Source: VXMO01 sp965219405 (GTDB taxonomy: Bacteria > Chloroflexota > Dehalococcoidia > UBA6926). Taken from it: a stretch of DNA of 64,000 nucleotides. Below the pieces are notes generated by a model that worked only from the letters and a program-made list of their open reading frames with translations, was not told the DNA's origin and did no database searches. Every line of letters begins with the position of its first letter. Position 1 is the first letter of the stretch. This document shows, piece by piece, positions 8,085 to 16,611 of the stretch. The stretch spans positions 1,798,001-1,862,000 of the forward strand of contig OZ244736.1 of assembly GCA_965219405.1 (NCBI GenBank), given 5' to 3'. The position numbers were made by a program, and so were the translations under genes.

Positions 8085-9230
8085 CTAATACACGGGAGTC
8101 GGGGTGGGGAGAGCCCTTGGTGTCTCTCCCCAGACGTTGTTGCCATCAAAGTTCACATACCGAAGTTCGTCAAGGTTGCCCAATTCTGGCGGTATTTCTC
8201 CGTTCAGTTCATTATCAGCAACGAACAGGATTTCGAGGCTGGAGAGGTCACCCAACTCCGGCGGTATCTCTCCAGTCAACTGATTGCCGCTGAGTATCAG
8301 AATTTCCAGGTTGGAGAGGTTGCCCAACCACGGTGGCAGCCTCCCAGTCAACTCGTTGTTAGAGAGGTCCAACCGCCGCAGTTCAGAGAGGTCGGTCAAC
8401 CAAGACGGCAACCTCCCGGTCAACTCGTTGTGTGCAAGGTTCAGGGTTCTCAGTTCGGAGAGATTGCCCAAATGCCCCGGTAGTTTCCCGGTCAACCGGT
8501 TATAATTGAGGTTCAAGCTCCGCAGACTGGGGAGGTTGCCAAGCTCCGGGGGTATCTCTCCGCTCAACCCGTTGTAGTCGAGATTCAGGCTCTGCAGACT
8601 GGGGAGGTTGCCAAGCTCCGGGGGTATCTCTCCACTTAGCTGGTTGCTCTCAAGCCAGAGCGACAACAAGCTGGATAGGCTGGCCAGTTCGGGCGGTATC
8701 TCCCCAGCCAGACGATTGCGGTAGAGATACATGCTCTCCAAATTGGAGAGGCTGCCAAGCTCCGGGGGTATCTCTCCACTCAAGTCGTTGGACCCGAGGT
8801 TCAAGAATTCCAAGTTGGAGAGGCTGCCAAGCTCCGGGGGTATTTCTCCGCTCAACTCGTTGCCCCTGAGTTCAAGGAATTCCAGTTTGGAGAGGCTGCA
8901 CATTTCTGGTGGCAGCGCTCCGATCAAGTAGTTGCTCGAAAGGTCCAACTCGGTGACTCGGCCATTCTCGTCAGTGGTTACGCCGTACCAGGAACCAAAC
9001 GGTTCATCGCTCAGCCAGTTTGTGATGGTGGCCCAATACGTGCCGGCCGTGGAGTCGTATAAAGCTTCCAGAGCGTCTCTGTCCGAGGCGCCATCGTAAT
9101 TGCACGATGGTGATGGCGCGGGCGGTAGCGCGGATGCGGCGCACGCCACCATCAGAATAGTTGCGGCGCACCATAGCACCGCGAGGCGTATTATGCGGAC
9201 GGTTTTTCCTATTAGGAGCATTGTAGTCAT
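8085..9230 (-). CDS. Leucine-rich-repeat lipoprotein 2
   Basis: A 381-residue paralogue of the downstream LRR gene. It has an N-terminal hydrophobic segment with lipobox (ATILMVAC), the same pre-LRR cap (SDRDALEALYDSTAG...NWLSDEPFGSWYGV), and roughly ten plant-type LRR units (LSGEIPPELGNL). Unlike its neighbour it ends without a Cys cap. Thirty bases separate the two genes, so co-transcription is likely. The function is unknown, presumably extracytoplasmic protein-protein or carbohydrate binding. Confidence 0.85.
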   Translation of the reverse strand: MTTMLLIGKTVRIIRLAVLWCAATILMVACAASALPPAPSPSCNYDGASDRDALEALYDSTAGTYWATITNWLSDEPFGSWYGVTTDENGRVTELDLSSNYLIGALPPEMCSLSKLEFLELRGNELSGEIPPELGSLSNLEFLNLGSNDLSGEIPPELGSLSNLESMYLYRNRLAGEIPPELASLSSLLSLWLESNQLSGEIPPELGNLPSLQSLNLDYNGLSGEIPPELGNLPSLRSLNLNYNRLTGKLPGHLGNLSELRTLNLAHNELTGRLPSWLTDLSELRRLDLSNNELTGRLPPWLGNLSNLEILILSGNQLTGEIPPELGDLSSLEILFVADNELNGEIPPELGNLDELRYVNFDGNNVWGETPRALPTPTPVY

Positions 9231-9310
9231 TGCTACACTGCCTTGAGTATATGGCGGGAGATGGCATGTGGCGCACTACGCCACAGGATGGAAGGTGGAA
9301 TTGAGGCTTT

Positions 9311-9410
9311 GGATTCTTCGCTGCGCTCGGAATGACATGGGGTTGAGTATGATTTGGGGAGGACGAGAGTGACGGAGGGGCGACCCTTCGACAGGCTCAG
9401 GGTGAGCGGG
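9311..9410. repeat. Repeat families C and B upstream of glmS
   Basis: Family C (9311-9336) has the core GATTCTTCGCTGCGCTCGGA followed by ATGAC. Family B (9382-9410) ends 9 bp before the glmS ATG. The 189-bp gap between LRR gene 2 and glmS holds nothing else recognisable. Confidence 0.75.
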
Positions 9411-9419
9411 GGTTGAGAG

Positions 9420-11264
9420 ATGTGCGGGATTATGGGGTATACGGGGCGTCGGCAGGCTATGCCGATTGTTCTTGATGGGTTGTCTCGCATCGAGTACCGG
9501 GGGTATGACAGCGCCGGTATTGCCATCCTGGGGCCTTCAGGGGTGTTTGGGACGAATAAGGCTGTCGGGAAGCTGGATGCTCTGCGGGCCGACCTTGAGG
9601 GGTCGTTCGTTTCGGGGTCGCTGGGGCTGGGACATACGCGCTGGGCGACGCATGGTGCGCCCTCTTTGGCCAATGCGCATCCGCACATGGACTGCACGGG
9701 ACGGGTAGCCGTCGTGCAGAACGGCATCGTCGAGAATTACAGCGCACTCGCCGCACAGCTCGTTTCGCGCGGGCATCGGTTCATGTCGCAGACGGATACC
9801 GAGGTGCTGCCGCATCTCATCGAGGAGGCGCTTGACCGTGGACTCGATCCCGTCGATGCGGTGAAGTCGATCCTGCCGGATATGCATGGGGCGCTGGTAT
9901 TTCTGGTCGCGTGCGCGCAGGAGCCGGACACAATGATTGCGGTACGGGCGGGGAACGCGGGGGGGCTGGTGATTGGCGCGGGCGACGGCGAAATGTACGC
10001 GGCGAGTGACCTCCCTGCCCTTGTGCCACTCACACGCAAGGCGATGCCGCTGAACAACGGGGAGATCGCGGTGCTGCGGCCGGAGGGGGCACAGGTGTCA
10101 ACGCTGGACGGCACGCCGGTGACGCGGGAGTTCACGGAGGTGACACGCGACCCGCTGCGGGCGGCGAAGGGTATGTACAAGCACTTCATGCTCAAGGAGA
10201 TCATGGAGCAGCCGCAGGCGCTGACGGATGCGCTGCGGGGGCGCGTCGATTTGGAGTCGGGGCGGTTGGAGCCGGATTACGGGGCGGGGCTGTCAGAGCG
10301 GCTGGCAGCGGCGCGTCGAATCATCCTGACGGGATGCGGATCGAGCTATCACGCGGCTCTTGTGGGTCGGCATTATTTCGAGACGCTGGCGGGCGTGCCG
10401 GTGGAGGCGGAGGTGGCGTCCGAGCTGCGCTACCGTGATGCGCTCATTGGGGAGGGCGACCTGCTCATCGCGATCACACAGTCGGGGGAGACGCTGGACA
10501 CTTTGGCGGCACTTGAACACGCATCAAGCCTCGGCGCGGATTGCGTTGCGGTGACGAATGCGCTTGATAGCGAGGCGGCGCGAATCGCGTGCGAGACGAT
10601 GGATATGCGGTCCGGGCTTGAGGTTGGGGTCGCGGCGACGAAGAGTTTTACGTCGGCAATCCTGTGTTTGTATCTGTTGGCAATCGACGCGGCGGCGGGG
10701 CGCGGTGTGATGAGTGAAGCTGAGGTGAGCAGGCATCTGCTGGACCTGGAGCGGCTGCCGGGCATCGTGAGCGAGTCGCTGGAGCGCGGGGACGCGATTC
10801 GGGCGGCGGCTGAGCGACTGACCGTCAACGATAACTGCCTGCTGCTCGGGCGGGGGCCGCTCTACCCCATCGCGCTGGAGGGGGCGCTGAAACTCAAGGA
10901 GGTCGCGTACATCCACGCGGAGGGCAGCGCGGGGGGCGAGATGAAGCATGGGCCTATCGCGCTCATCGATCAGTCGATGCCGACGATTGCGCTGGCTCCT
11001 GCGGGGGGCTTGCGGGACCGGATGGCAATCAATATCTCTGAGATCAAGGCGCGGGCGGGGTACGTTGTTGGGGTGTTGTCGGACGGGGACGATGAGCTTG
11101 GCGGGCAGGTTAATGAGGCGATATTCGTGCCGGAGACGCCCGCGCACCTGGTGCCGATTGCGGCGACGGTGCCGCTGCAGATGCTGGCGTACGAGATTGG
11201 GCTGCTGCGGGGGGCGGACATCGATCAGCCGCGGAATCTGGCGAAGTCGGTGACGGTGGAGTGA
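9420..11264 (+). CDS. glmS: Glutamine-fructose-6-phosphate aminotransferase (isomerizing)
   Basis: GlmS makes glucosamine-6-phosphate from fructose-6-phosphate and glutamine, the entry step of UDP-GlcNAc synthesis. Residues 2-8 (CGIMGYT) carry the N-terminal nucleophile Cys of the class II glutaminase. RIEYRGYDSAG and the GHTRWATHG motif follow. Two SIS domains bind the sugar phosphate (ILTGCGSSYHAA and LLGRGPLYPIALEGALKLKE). The C-terminus ends in the canonical PRNLAKSVTVE followed directly by TGA, so TGA is an authentic stop in this genome. At 614 residues it has normal length. GlmU and UppP of the same pathway are nearby. Confidence 0.97.
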   Translation: MCGIMGYTGRRQAMPIVLDGLSRIEYRGYDSAGIAILGPSGVFGTNKAVGKLDALRADLEGSFVSGSLGLGHTRWATHGAPSLANAHPHMDCTGRVAVVQNGIVENYSALAAQLVSRGHRFMSQTDTEVLPHLIEEALDRGLDPVDAVKSILPDMHGALVFLVACAQEPDTMIAVRAGNAGGLVIGAGDGEMYAASDLPALVPLTRKAMPLNNGEIAVLRPEGAQVSTLDGTPVTREFTEVTRDPLRAAKGMYKHFMLKEIMEQPQALTDALRGRVDLESGRLEPDYGAGLSERLAAARRIILTGCGSSYHAALVGRHYFETLAGVPVEAEVASELRYRDALIGEGDLLIAITQSGETLDTLAALEHASSLGADCVAVTNALDSEAARIACETMDMRSGLEVGVAATKSFTSAILCLYLLAIDAAAGRGVMSEAEVSRHLLDLERLPGIVSESLERGDAIRAAAERLTVNDNCLLLGRGPLYPIALEGALKLKEVAYIHAEGSAGGEMKHGPIALIDQSMPTIALAPAGGLRDRMAINISEIKARAGYVVGVLSDGDDELGGQVNEAIFVPETPAHLVPIAATVPLQMLAYEIGLLRGADIDQPRNLAKSVTVE

Positions 11265-11360
11265 AGTTCAGCGGCGGCTTCGAGTCGTGTGAATGGAACT
11301 GGTCCGACCGCACTACAACGTTGGGGTGGCTAGTTTAGGCGCCGACGAGACTGAGTAAGG

Positions 11361-11435
11361 TGGAGCGGGGGACGGGAATTGAACCCGCGACAACCTGCTT
11401 GGAAGGCAGGAGCTCTACCACTGAGCTACCCCCGC
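11361..11435 (-). tRNA. tRNA-Gly (anticodon TCC)
   Basis: On the minus strand the acceptor stem GCGGGGG pairs with CCCCCGC. The D-arm is GCTC/GAGC, anticodon stem CCTGC/GCAGG holds loop CTTCCAA (anticodon TCC), and the T-arm is GCGGG-TTCAATT-CCCGT. CCA is encoded at 11361-11363. Confidence 0.96.
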
Positions 11436-11480
11436 TTGCTCCGGTCTGTTTACCAGTTTAGCTTTCTATTCAACGTGTAG

Positions 11481-11500
11481 ATTCCCGCCTGCGCGGGAAT
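11481..11500. repeat. Repeat family A hairpin
   Basis: ATTCCCGC-CTGC-GCGGGAAT followed by GACGG, between tRNA-Gly and the first crotonase gene. A degenerate half copy (GCGGAATGACGG) follows at about 11514. Confidence 0.8.
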
Positions 11501-11581
11501 GACGGAGTAAAGGGCGGAATGACGGGGGATGTCGCTACCTCCGCTTGCTCCTTCATCCATTGTATGGGTTTGGGCGTGTGG

Positions 11582-12481
11582 CTATTCGCGGGGGCGGGAG
11601 CGGGGGCCGAAGGGTTCCGGTTGGAAGGGGCCGTCGCGGAGTTGGAGGAATGCGCGCAGGCCGCCTTCCTTTTGGGCCTCCATCAGCGAGCGTTTGAAGT
11701 CCTCACGCTGGGAGCTCTGGGCGTGTGCGGACAGTTCATCATTGAGGACGAGGGCGTTGCGGAGTCCCATCATCTCAAGGCCCATGGTGGCGACGTAGAG
11801 GTTGATCTTGACCGTCTCCGGCGAGACGAGGGCGATACGCTCAACGACGCGGAAGCAGTGTTCGAGTAGGTCGTCGCCGGGGACGACAGCGTTGACGAGA
11901 CCGATGCGCAGGGCTTCCTGGGCATCGATGTGGTCGCCTGTAAGGCCGTAGCGGAGGGCATGCTTGTAGCCGGCGTTGAGGGTCCAGAAGAAGTTGGTGT
12001 TGGAGATCATGCGGATTTCCGGCTGGGCGAAAACGGCTTCCTCGGCGGCGTAGGTCATGTGAGAGGCGAGGGCGTACCAGGAGCCGCCGCCCATGCACCA
12101 GCCGTTGACGGCGGCGATGACGGGCTTGGTGAGTTCCCAGATCTGGAGGAGTTTGGCGGTCTCGTCACGTGAGCGATCGCGCCAATCGTCGAGGACGGAG
12201 GCGACGCTTGTGTTCTCAGGCAGTCCATAGGGCCAGACGGTTTCGCCGCGGCCGGCGCCGATGTCGTAGCCGGAGGAGAAGGCGCGGCCTGCGCCTGTAA
12301 GGACGATGGCGCGGACTTCGGGGTCGTTCTCCGCTTCTGTTAGCGCCTCGGCGACATCGTGCTCGAGTTGGCGGCTGATGGCGTTGAGGGTTTCGGGTCG
12401 GTTCAGGGTGATCAGGACGCCGTTGCGCTGCTTTTCATAGAGGACGGTGTCGTAGTTGGGCATTGGTTTGCTCGCTTTCAT
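11582..12481 (-). CDS. Crotonase-fold protein, paralogue 1 of a tandem array
   Basis: A 299-residue enoyl-CoA hydratase/isomerase-superfamily protein. The oxyanion-hole segment GAGRAFSSGYDIG and the second glycine motif WCMGGGSWYAL are clear. The first catalytic Glu of true hydratases (rat mitochondrial Glu144, in GGGCE) is replaced by Trp, while the second (QPE) is kept. This suggests CoA-thioester chemistry other than simple hydration, but the reaction is not determinable. An internal Met at 12463 (MPNYDTVLYEKQ) aligns with the starts of the other paralogues and may be the real start. It lies downstream of an isochorismatase-like gene on the same strand. Confidence 0.85.
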   Translation of the reverse strand: MKASKPMPNYDTVLYEKQRNGVLITLNRPETLNAISRQLEHDVAEALTEAENDPEVRAIVLTGAGRAFSSGYDIGAGRGETVWPYGLPENTSVASVLDDWRDRSRDETAKLLQIWELTKPVIAAVNGWCMGGGSWYALASHMTYAAEEAVFAQPEIRMISNTNFFWTLNAGYKHALRYGLTGDHIDAQEALRIGLVNAVVPGDDLLEHCFRVVERIALVSPETVKINLYVATMGLEMMGLRNALVLNDELSAHAQSSQREDFKRSLMEAQKEGGLRAFLQLRDGPFQPEPFGPRSRPRE

Positions 12482-12572
12482 ACGTGGGTTTTGCTACATG
12501 GTAGCAAACGAGGTGGGTGGAGCGCCCTGAGGGCGCTGCGGAACCCTGCCGCGCCGGAATGACGGCTGGAAG

Positions 12573-13247
12573 TTAGGGAGATGAGGCTTCTTTGGCTGCG
12601 AGGGCGAGGGCTTCGATTATTTCTCCGGTGGCGGCTGTGCCGCCGAGGATTAGGTCGACGATGCGTAGGGTTGGGGCTTGTAGGTCCGGGGCCCATGAGG
12701 CGGTGCCGTCGGAGGCGACGATGACATCAAGATCACGGACGTTGGCGTCGAAGGCGGTGTGTAGGACGCAGGCGTAGGTGATTGTGCCGGCAAGGATGAC
12801 AGTACGGATGCCGCGTCGACGCAGGGCGGTCTCAAGATCGGTTCCAAAGAAGGCGGAGAAACTGCGCTTGGTGACGACGTATTCATCGGGTTGAGGCGCT
12901 AGTGCGTCGTGGATATCCGCTCCCCATGTGCCAGGCATGAGGGCCGGACCGCCGGGGGCGTCTGCTACTGCTCCGAAGGTTTGGGCGACGACGCTGTGGA
13001 TGAGGTGGACGGCGTCCGGGGAGTCATCGCGTTCGATGCGGGTGTGGACTATGAAGAGGCCGGCGTCGCGGGCGGATTCCAGGAGGGCCGCCATTGGCGG
13101 TATGCCATCTGTTACGAGTTGTGGATCGAGGCCTAGAGACTCGACGCGGTCCGCCGCCTTTGCGTAGAAGCCGTCCGGGTGGCAGAAGTCGTTTTGCATA
13201 TCGACGACGATGAGGGCGGTGGTTTTGGGGTCTAGTTGGAGGTTCAT
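12573..13247 (-). CDS. Isochorismatase-family cysteine hydrolase
   Basis: A 224-residue alpha/beta protein of the isochorismatase-like hydrolase superfamily. The Asp of the triad is in ALIVVDMQNDF, the Lys in VVTKRSFSAFFGT, and the nucleophilic Cys in GTITYACVLHTAFDA. Relatives hydrolyse amides or ureido groups such as N-carbamoyl compounds and nicotinamide; the substrate cannot be assigned here. It lies between crotonase paralogues 1 and 2 on the same strand, which may indicate a shared catabolic pathway. Confidence 0.88.
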   Translation of the reverse strand: MNLQLDPKTTALIVVDMQNDFCHPDGFYAKAADRVESLGLDPQLVTDGIPPMAALLESARDAGLFIVHTRIERDDSPDAVHLIHSVVAQTFGAVADAPGGPALMPGTWGADIHDALAPQPDEYVVTKRSFSAFFGTDLETALRRRGIRTVILAGTITYACVLHTAFDANVRDLDVIVASDGTASWAPDLQAPTLRIVDLILGGTAATGEIIEALALAAKEASSP

Positions 13248-13289
13248 GGGATTAGTTTAGCGGGGGTTGGGTTGCTTAATGCGATCTAG

Positions 13290-13438
13290 ATTCCCGCTTT
13301 CGCGGGAATGACGGAGGTTGGGTGGGAATGAGGGGCATCCGATGGATTCCGGCTTTCGCCGGAATGAGGGGAAATGGCAGACATAATGATAAAGGGCCGC
13401 GGGCATGACATAGGGGCGGGGTTGCCCCCGCCCCTATG
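13290..13438. repeat. Cluster of three palindromic repeats between crotonase genes
   Basis: Family A (13290-13309, perfect ATTCCCGC/GCGGGAAT hairpin) is followed by variant A' (13346-13365, ATTCCGGC/GCCGGAAT). A strong 12-bp palindrome then joins CATAGGGGCGGG (13409-13420) to CCCGCCCCTATG (13427-13438). Together they nearly fill the 213-bp gap. The last hairpin lies 23 bp after the stop of crotonase paralogue 2 and could attenuate its transcript, although it lacks a U-tract. Confidence 0.85.
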
Positions 13439-13460
13439 ATCTCCCTTATGCGTTTGGCCT

Positions 13461-14339
13461 CTAGTCGCGTGCTTTGGCGGAGCGGGGGCCGAAGGGTTCT
13501 GGTTGGAATGGGCCGTCTCGCTGCTGGAGGAAGCCTCTCATGCCGCCGGACTCGCGCGCCTCTTCGAGGGGACGCATGACATCCTCGCGCTTGGAGGCGT
13601 GGGCGAACGCGGAAAGCTCGCCGTTCAGGATCAGCGCGTTGCGCAGACCCATCATCTCCAGACCCATCGTCGCGACGTAGAGGTTGATCTTCACCGTCTC
13701 AGGCGACACCAGCGCGATGCGCTCGCCGACCTTGAAGCACTCTTCAACGAGGTCATCCTGCGGGATCACCTGGTTGACGATACCGATTCGCAGCGCCTCT
13801 TCCGCGTCGATGTGGTCGCCGGTGAGGCTGTAGCGCAGGGCGTTCTTGTAGCCCGCGTTGAGCGTCCAAATGAAGCTCGTGTTGGAGATCATCCGCACCT
13901 CAGGCTGCGAGAACACGGCTGTCTCAGACGCGTAGGTCATGTGGGAGAACAGCGCGTACCAGGAGCCACCGCCCATGCACCAGCCGTTGACGGCGGCAAT
14001 GACGGGCTTGGTCAGCTCCCACAGGTGCAGGAACCTGGTTGGCTTGTCTCGCTCGCGCCAGCCATCCAACATTTCCGCGATGTTCGATCCCTCCGGCAGG
14101 CCATAGGGCCAGACGGTCGGCGCGCGGCTACCGGCGATGTCGTAGCCCGCAGAGAATGCGCGGCCCGCGCCGGTGAGGATGATGTAGCGAATCTCGGGAT
14201 CCGCCTCTGCCTCATCAAGCGCGACGTGAAGCTCGTCCTCAAGGTCGCGGCTCAGCGCGTTCAGCGCCTCCGGGCGGTTTAGCGTGATCAGCACGCCTTT
14301 CCGCTGCTTGTCGTACAGGATGTTCTCATAGTTGCCCAT
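13461..14339 (-). CDS. Crotonase-fold protein, paralogue 2
   Basis: A 292-residue homologue of the neighbouring crotonases, with GAGRAFSAGYDI and NGWCMGGGSWYALFSHM. Trp again stands at the position of the first catalytic Glu, and the QPEV motif retains the second. The C-terminal part (SPETVKINLYVATMGLEMMG) is almost identical in all four paralogues. AGGAAAGGAAACAGAA before the ATG gives a good ribosome-binding site. Its own 5' and 3' gaps contain palindromic repeats, so these genes may be transcribed separately. Confidence 0.87.
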   Translation of the reverse strand: MGNYENILYDKQRKGVLITLNRPEALNALSRDLEDELHVALDEAEADPEIRYIILTGAGRAFSAGYDIAGSRAPTVWPYGLPEGSNIAEMLDGWRERDKPTRFLHLWELTKPVIAAVNGWCMGGGSWYALFSHMTYASETAVFSQPEVRMISNTSFIWTLNAGYKNALRYSLTGDHIDAEEALRIGIVNQVIPQDDLVEECFKVGERIALVSPETVKINLYVATMGLEMMGLRNALILNGELSAFAHASKREDVMRPLEEARESGGMRGFLQQRDGPFQPEPFGPRSAKARD

Positions 14340-14399
14340 TTCTGTTTCCTTTCCTACTCTGTTCTTCTTATTCCGTTTGGTTTGTTCTTGGCATTCTGG

Positions 14400-14471
14400 A
14401 TTCCCGCTTTCGCGGGAATGACGGGTGGGGGCGGGAGAGGGAACCCGATGGATTCCGGCTTTCGCCGGAAT
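14400..14471. repeat. Repeat families A and A' between crotonase paralogues 2 and 3
   Basis: Family A (14400-14419) and variant A' (14452-14471) occur in the same order and orientation as in the previous gap (13290-13365). The spacer arrangement therefore seems to have been copied together with the genes, or targeted repeatedly. Confidence 0.85.
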
Positions 14472-14506
14472 GAGGGGAAGGGCAAACTGCTCGCCATGGC
14501 GATTAC

Positions 14507-15397
14507 CTAGTCTCTTACCTTTGAGCGGGGGCCGAAGGGTTCCGGTTGGAATGGGCCGTCGCGGGTTGTTAGGAAGGAGCGTAGGCCACCCTGTTCGAGG
14601 CCGTCGAACATCTCTTTGCGGTAGTCTTCACGGCTCGACGAGTGGGCCAGCGCGGAGAGCTCGCCGTTGAGCTTGAGGGCGTTGGCGAGTCCCATCATTT
14701 CGAGGCCCATCGTGGCGACGTAGAGGTTGATCTTGACCGTTTCGGGTGAGACCAGCGCGATGCGCTCCACGAGTTGGAATGCCTCTTCGAGCAGGTCGTC
14801 ATGCGGCACGATCTTGTTGACGATGCCGATGCGGAGGGCTTCTTCGGCATCGATGTGGTCGCCGGTGAGGCTGTAGCGGAGGGCGTTCTTGTAGCCGGCG
14901 GAAAGCACCCAAAAGAAGCTGGTGTTGGAGATGTGGCGCACCTCCGGCTGCCCGAACACGGCGTTCTCCGATGCCAGGGTCATGTGGGTGGCCGTGGCGT
15001 ACCAGGACGCTCCGCCCATGCACCAGCCGTTGATCGCGCCGATGACGGGCTTCGTCAGTTCCCACATGTGGAGCAGCTTACGAATGCCGTCGCCATCGTT
15101 CGTGCGCCACTGATCAAGCAAGTTTGCGGCGCTCTGTCCGGGCGCGACGCCATAAGGCCACACGAACTCGCGCATCGGAGCATCCGGCGCGCCGAGATCA
15201 TAGCCGGCGGAGAATGCCCTGCCCGCCCCTGTGAGGACGATGGCGCGAACCTCAGGGTCTGCTTCGGCTTCATCGAGCGCCAGGTGGAGTTCGTCCTCCA
15301 TCTGGGGGCTGATTGCGTTCAGGGCCTCTGGGCGATTCAGGGTTATGAGCGCGCCCTTGCGCTGTTTTTCGTACAGGACATATTCGTAGTTGGGCAC
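14507..15397 (-). CDS. Crotonase-fold protein, paralogue 3
   Basis: A 296-residue paralogue with a GTG start preceded by AAAGGAGAACC. It contains GAGRAFSAGYDLG, then WCMGGASWYATATHM with Trp in place of the first catalytic Glu, and GQPEVRHISNTSF retaining the second Glu. A few extra residues occur after the oxyanion-hole loop compared with paralogue 4. The substrate is unknown; sequence divergence among the four copies is concentrated in the middle region that usually lines the acyl pocket. Confidence 0.87.
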   Translation of the reverse strand: MPNYEYVLYEKQRKGALITLNRPEALNAISPQMEDELHLALDEAEADPEVRAIVLTGAGRAFSAGYDLGAPDAPMREFVWPYGVAPGQSAANLLDQWRTNDGDGIRKLLHMWELTKPVIGAINGWCMGGASWYATATHMTLASENAVFGQPEVRHISNTSFFWVLSAGYKNALRYSLTGDHIDAEEALRIGIVNKIVPHDDLLEEAFQLVERIALVSPETVKINLYVATMGLEMMGLANALKLNGELSALAHSSSREDYRKEMFDGLEQGGLRSFLTTRDGPFQPEPFGPRSKVRD

Positions 15398-15447
15398 TGC
15401 TGTTTGGTTCTCCTTTCAGGTTTGGTGCTTCCTTGCAGGGGGTGACC

Positions 15448-15510
15448 CCCTCACCCTAACCCTCTCCCTCAGGGAGAGGGGATCCGATGGATTCCGGCTT
15501 TCGCCGGAAT
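15448..15510. repeat. Repeat families D and A'
   Basis: An inverted repeat of the type CCTCACCCTAACCCTCTCCC...GGGAGAGG (about 15448-15481), common in environmental genomes, is followed by A' (15491-15510). They fill the gap between crotonase paralogues 3 and 4. Confidence 0.75.
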
Positions 15511-15539
15511 GAGGGGAGGGTCTTCATTCCGGTGGCGGG

Positions 15540-16427
15540 CTAGTCTCTCGGGCGGGAGCGGGGGCCGAAGGGTTCGGGTTGAAATGGGCCGTCGCGGGCT
15601 TCAAGGTAGCCGCGCAGGCCACCCTTTTCCTGCGCATCCGTGAACGGACGCCTGCCCTCCTCGCTGACGGAGGCGTGGGCGTGCGCCGAGAGTTCGGCAT
15701 TCAGGTTTAGGGCGTTGTGTAGACCCATCATTTCGAGGCCCATCGTCGCGACGTACAGGTTGATCTTGACGGTTTCGGGTGAGACGAGGGCGATGCGCTC
15801 GACGATCTTGAATGCCTCATCGAGCAGGTCGTCAGCGGGAACGATGGTGTTGACGATGCCGATGCGTAGGGCTTCCTCGGCGTCGATGTGGTCGCCTGTC
15901 AGCGCGTAGCGGAGGGCGTTCTTGTAGCCGGCGTTGAGCACCCAGAAGAAGCTGGTGTTGTCCATGTGGCGGACTTCCGGCTGCGCGAAGACGGCGTTAT
16001 CGGCGGCGAGGGTCATGTGGGCCGCGTTGGCATACCAAGAGCCGCCGCCCATGCACCAGCCGTTTACCGCCGCGATGACGGGCTTGGTCAGCTCCCACAT
16101 GTGCAGGAACCGTCGCATGTTGCGCCTGTCAGAGGTGCGCCAGTGATCGAGGTGCGCGGCGACGCTGGTGTTCTTGGGGAGCGCATACGGCCACTCGAAC
16201 TCGGCCTCGCCGGAGATGTCATAGCCGGAGGAGAATGCCCTGCCCGCCCCCGTTAGGACGATGGCACGGACCTCAGGATCGGCCTCGGCCTCATCGAGCG
16301 CCTCATGCAGTTCCCGCTCAAGGTCGGGACTGATAGCATTCAGCCGCTCGGGTCTGTTGAGGGTGATAAGGACACCCTTGCGCTGCTTCTCATACAGGAC
16401 GTTTTCATAGTTGGCCATAGTTGGCAC
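15540..16427 (-). CDS. Crotonase-fold protein, paralogue 4
   Basis: A 295-residue paralogue at the 5' end of the array. GAGRAFSSGYDISG provides the oxyanion hole. WCMGGGSWYANAAHM has Trp at the first catalytic Glu position, and AQPEVRHMDNTSF keeps the second. This most upstream copy is divergent from the following SDR gene. The 184-bp region between them (16428-16611) contains no further gene and probably holds both promoters. Confidence 0.87.
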   Translation of the reverse strand: MPTMANYENVLYEKQRKGVLITLNRPERLNAISPDLERELHEALDEAEADPEVRAIVLTGAGRAFSSGYDISGEAEFEWPYALPKNTSVAAHLDHWRTSDRRNMRRFLHMWELTKPVIAAVNGWCMGGGSWYANAAHMTLAADNAVFAQPEVRHMDNTSFFWVLNAGYKNALRYALTGDHIDAEEALRIGIVNTIVPADDLLDEAFKIVERIALVSPETVKINLYVATMGLEMMGLHNALNLNAELSAHAHASVSEEGRRPFTDAQEKGGLRGYLEARDGPFQPEPFGPRSRPRD

Positions 16428-16611
16428 CCTCCCCGTTTATCCCCTGTTTATGCGTGTCCACAAGGTGTGCGACGCACGCGGCGAGAATAGCACCCGCCTG
16501 CTTTGAGGGGCAAGGGAGCAGGGAATTCACCCCCACCCCCATGATGGGGAGACGCGATTCCGGGGCGCGTAGACTGTCAGTGGGATTCACAGCAAACGGA
16601 AGAGGTTGTCG

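Noticed and set aside
6744..9230. CRISPR-like or satellite repeats in the region of regular 72-bp periodicity
   Set aside because: The period is one LRR unit of 24 codons in a clear coding frame; no constant repeat with unique spacers exists.
9420..11264. Genome-wide reassignment of TGA to a sense codon
   Set aside because: glmS ends with TGA exactly after its canonical C-terminal KSVTVE, and several other genes stop at TGA.
13409..13438. Intrinsic terminator for crotonase paralogue 2
   Set aside because: The hairpin is strong, but there is no U-tract on either side; it is listed as a repeat.
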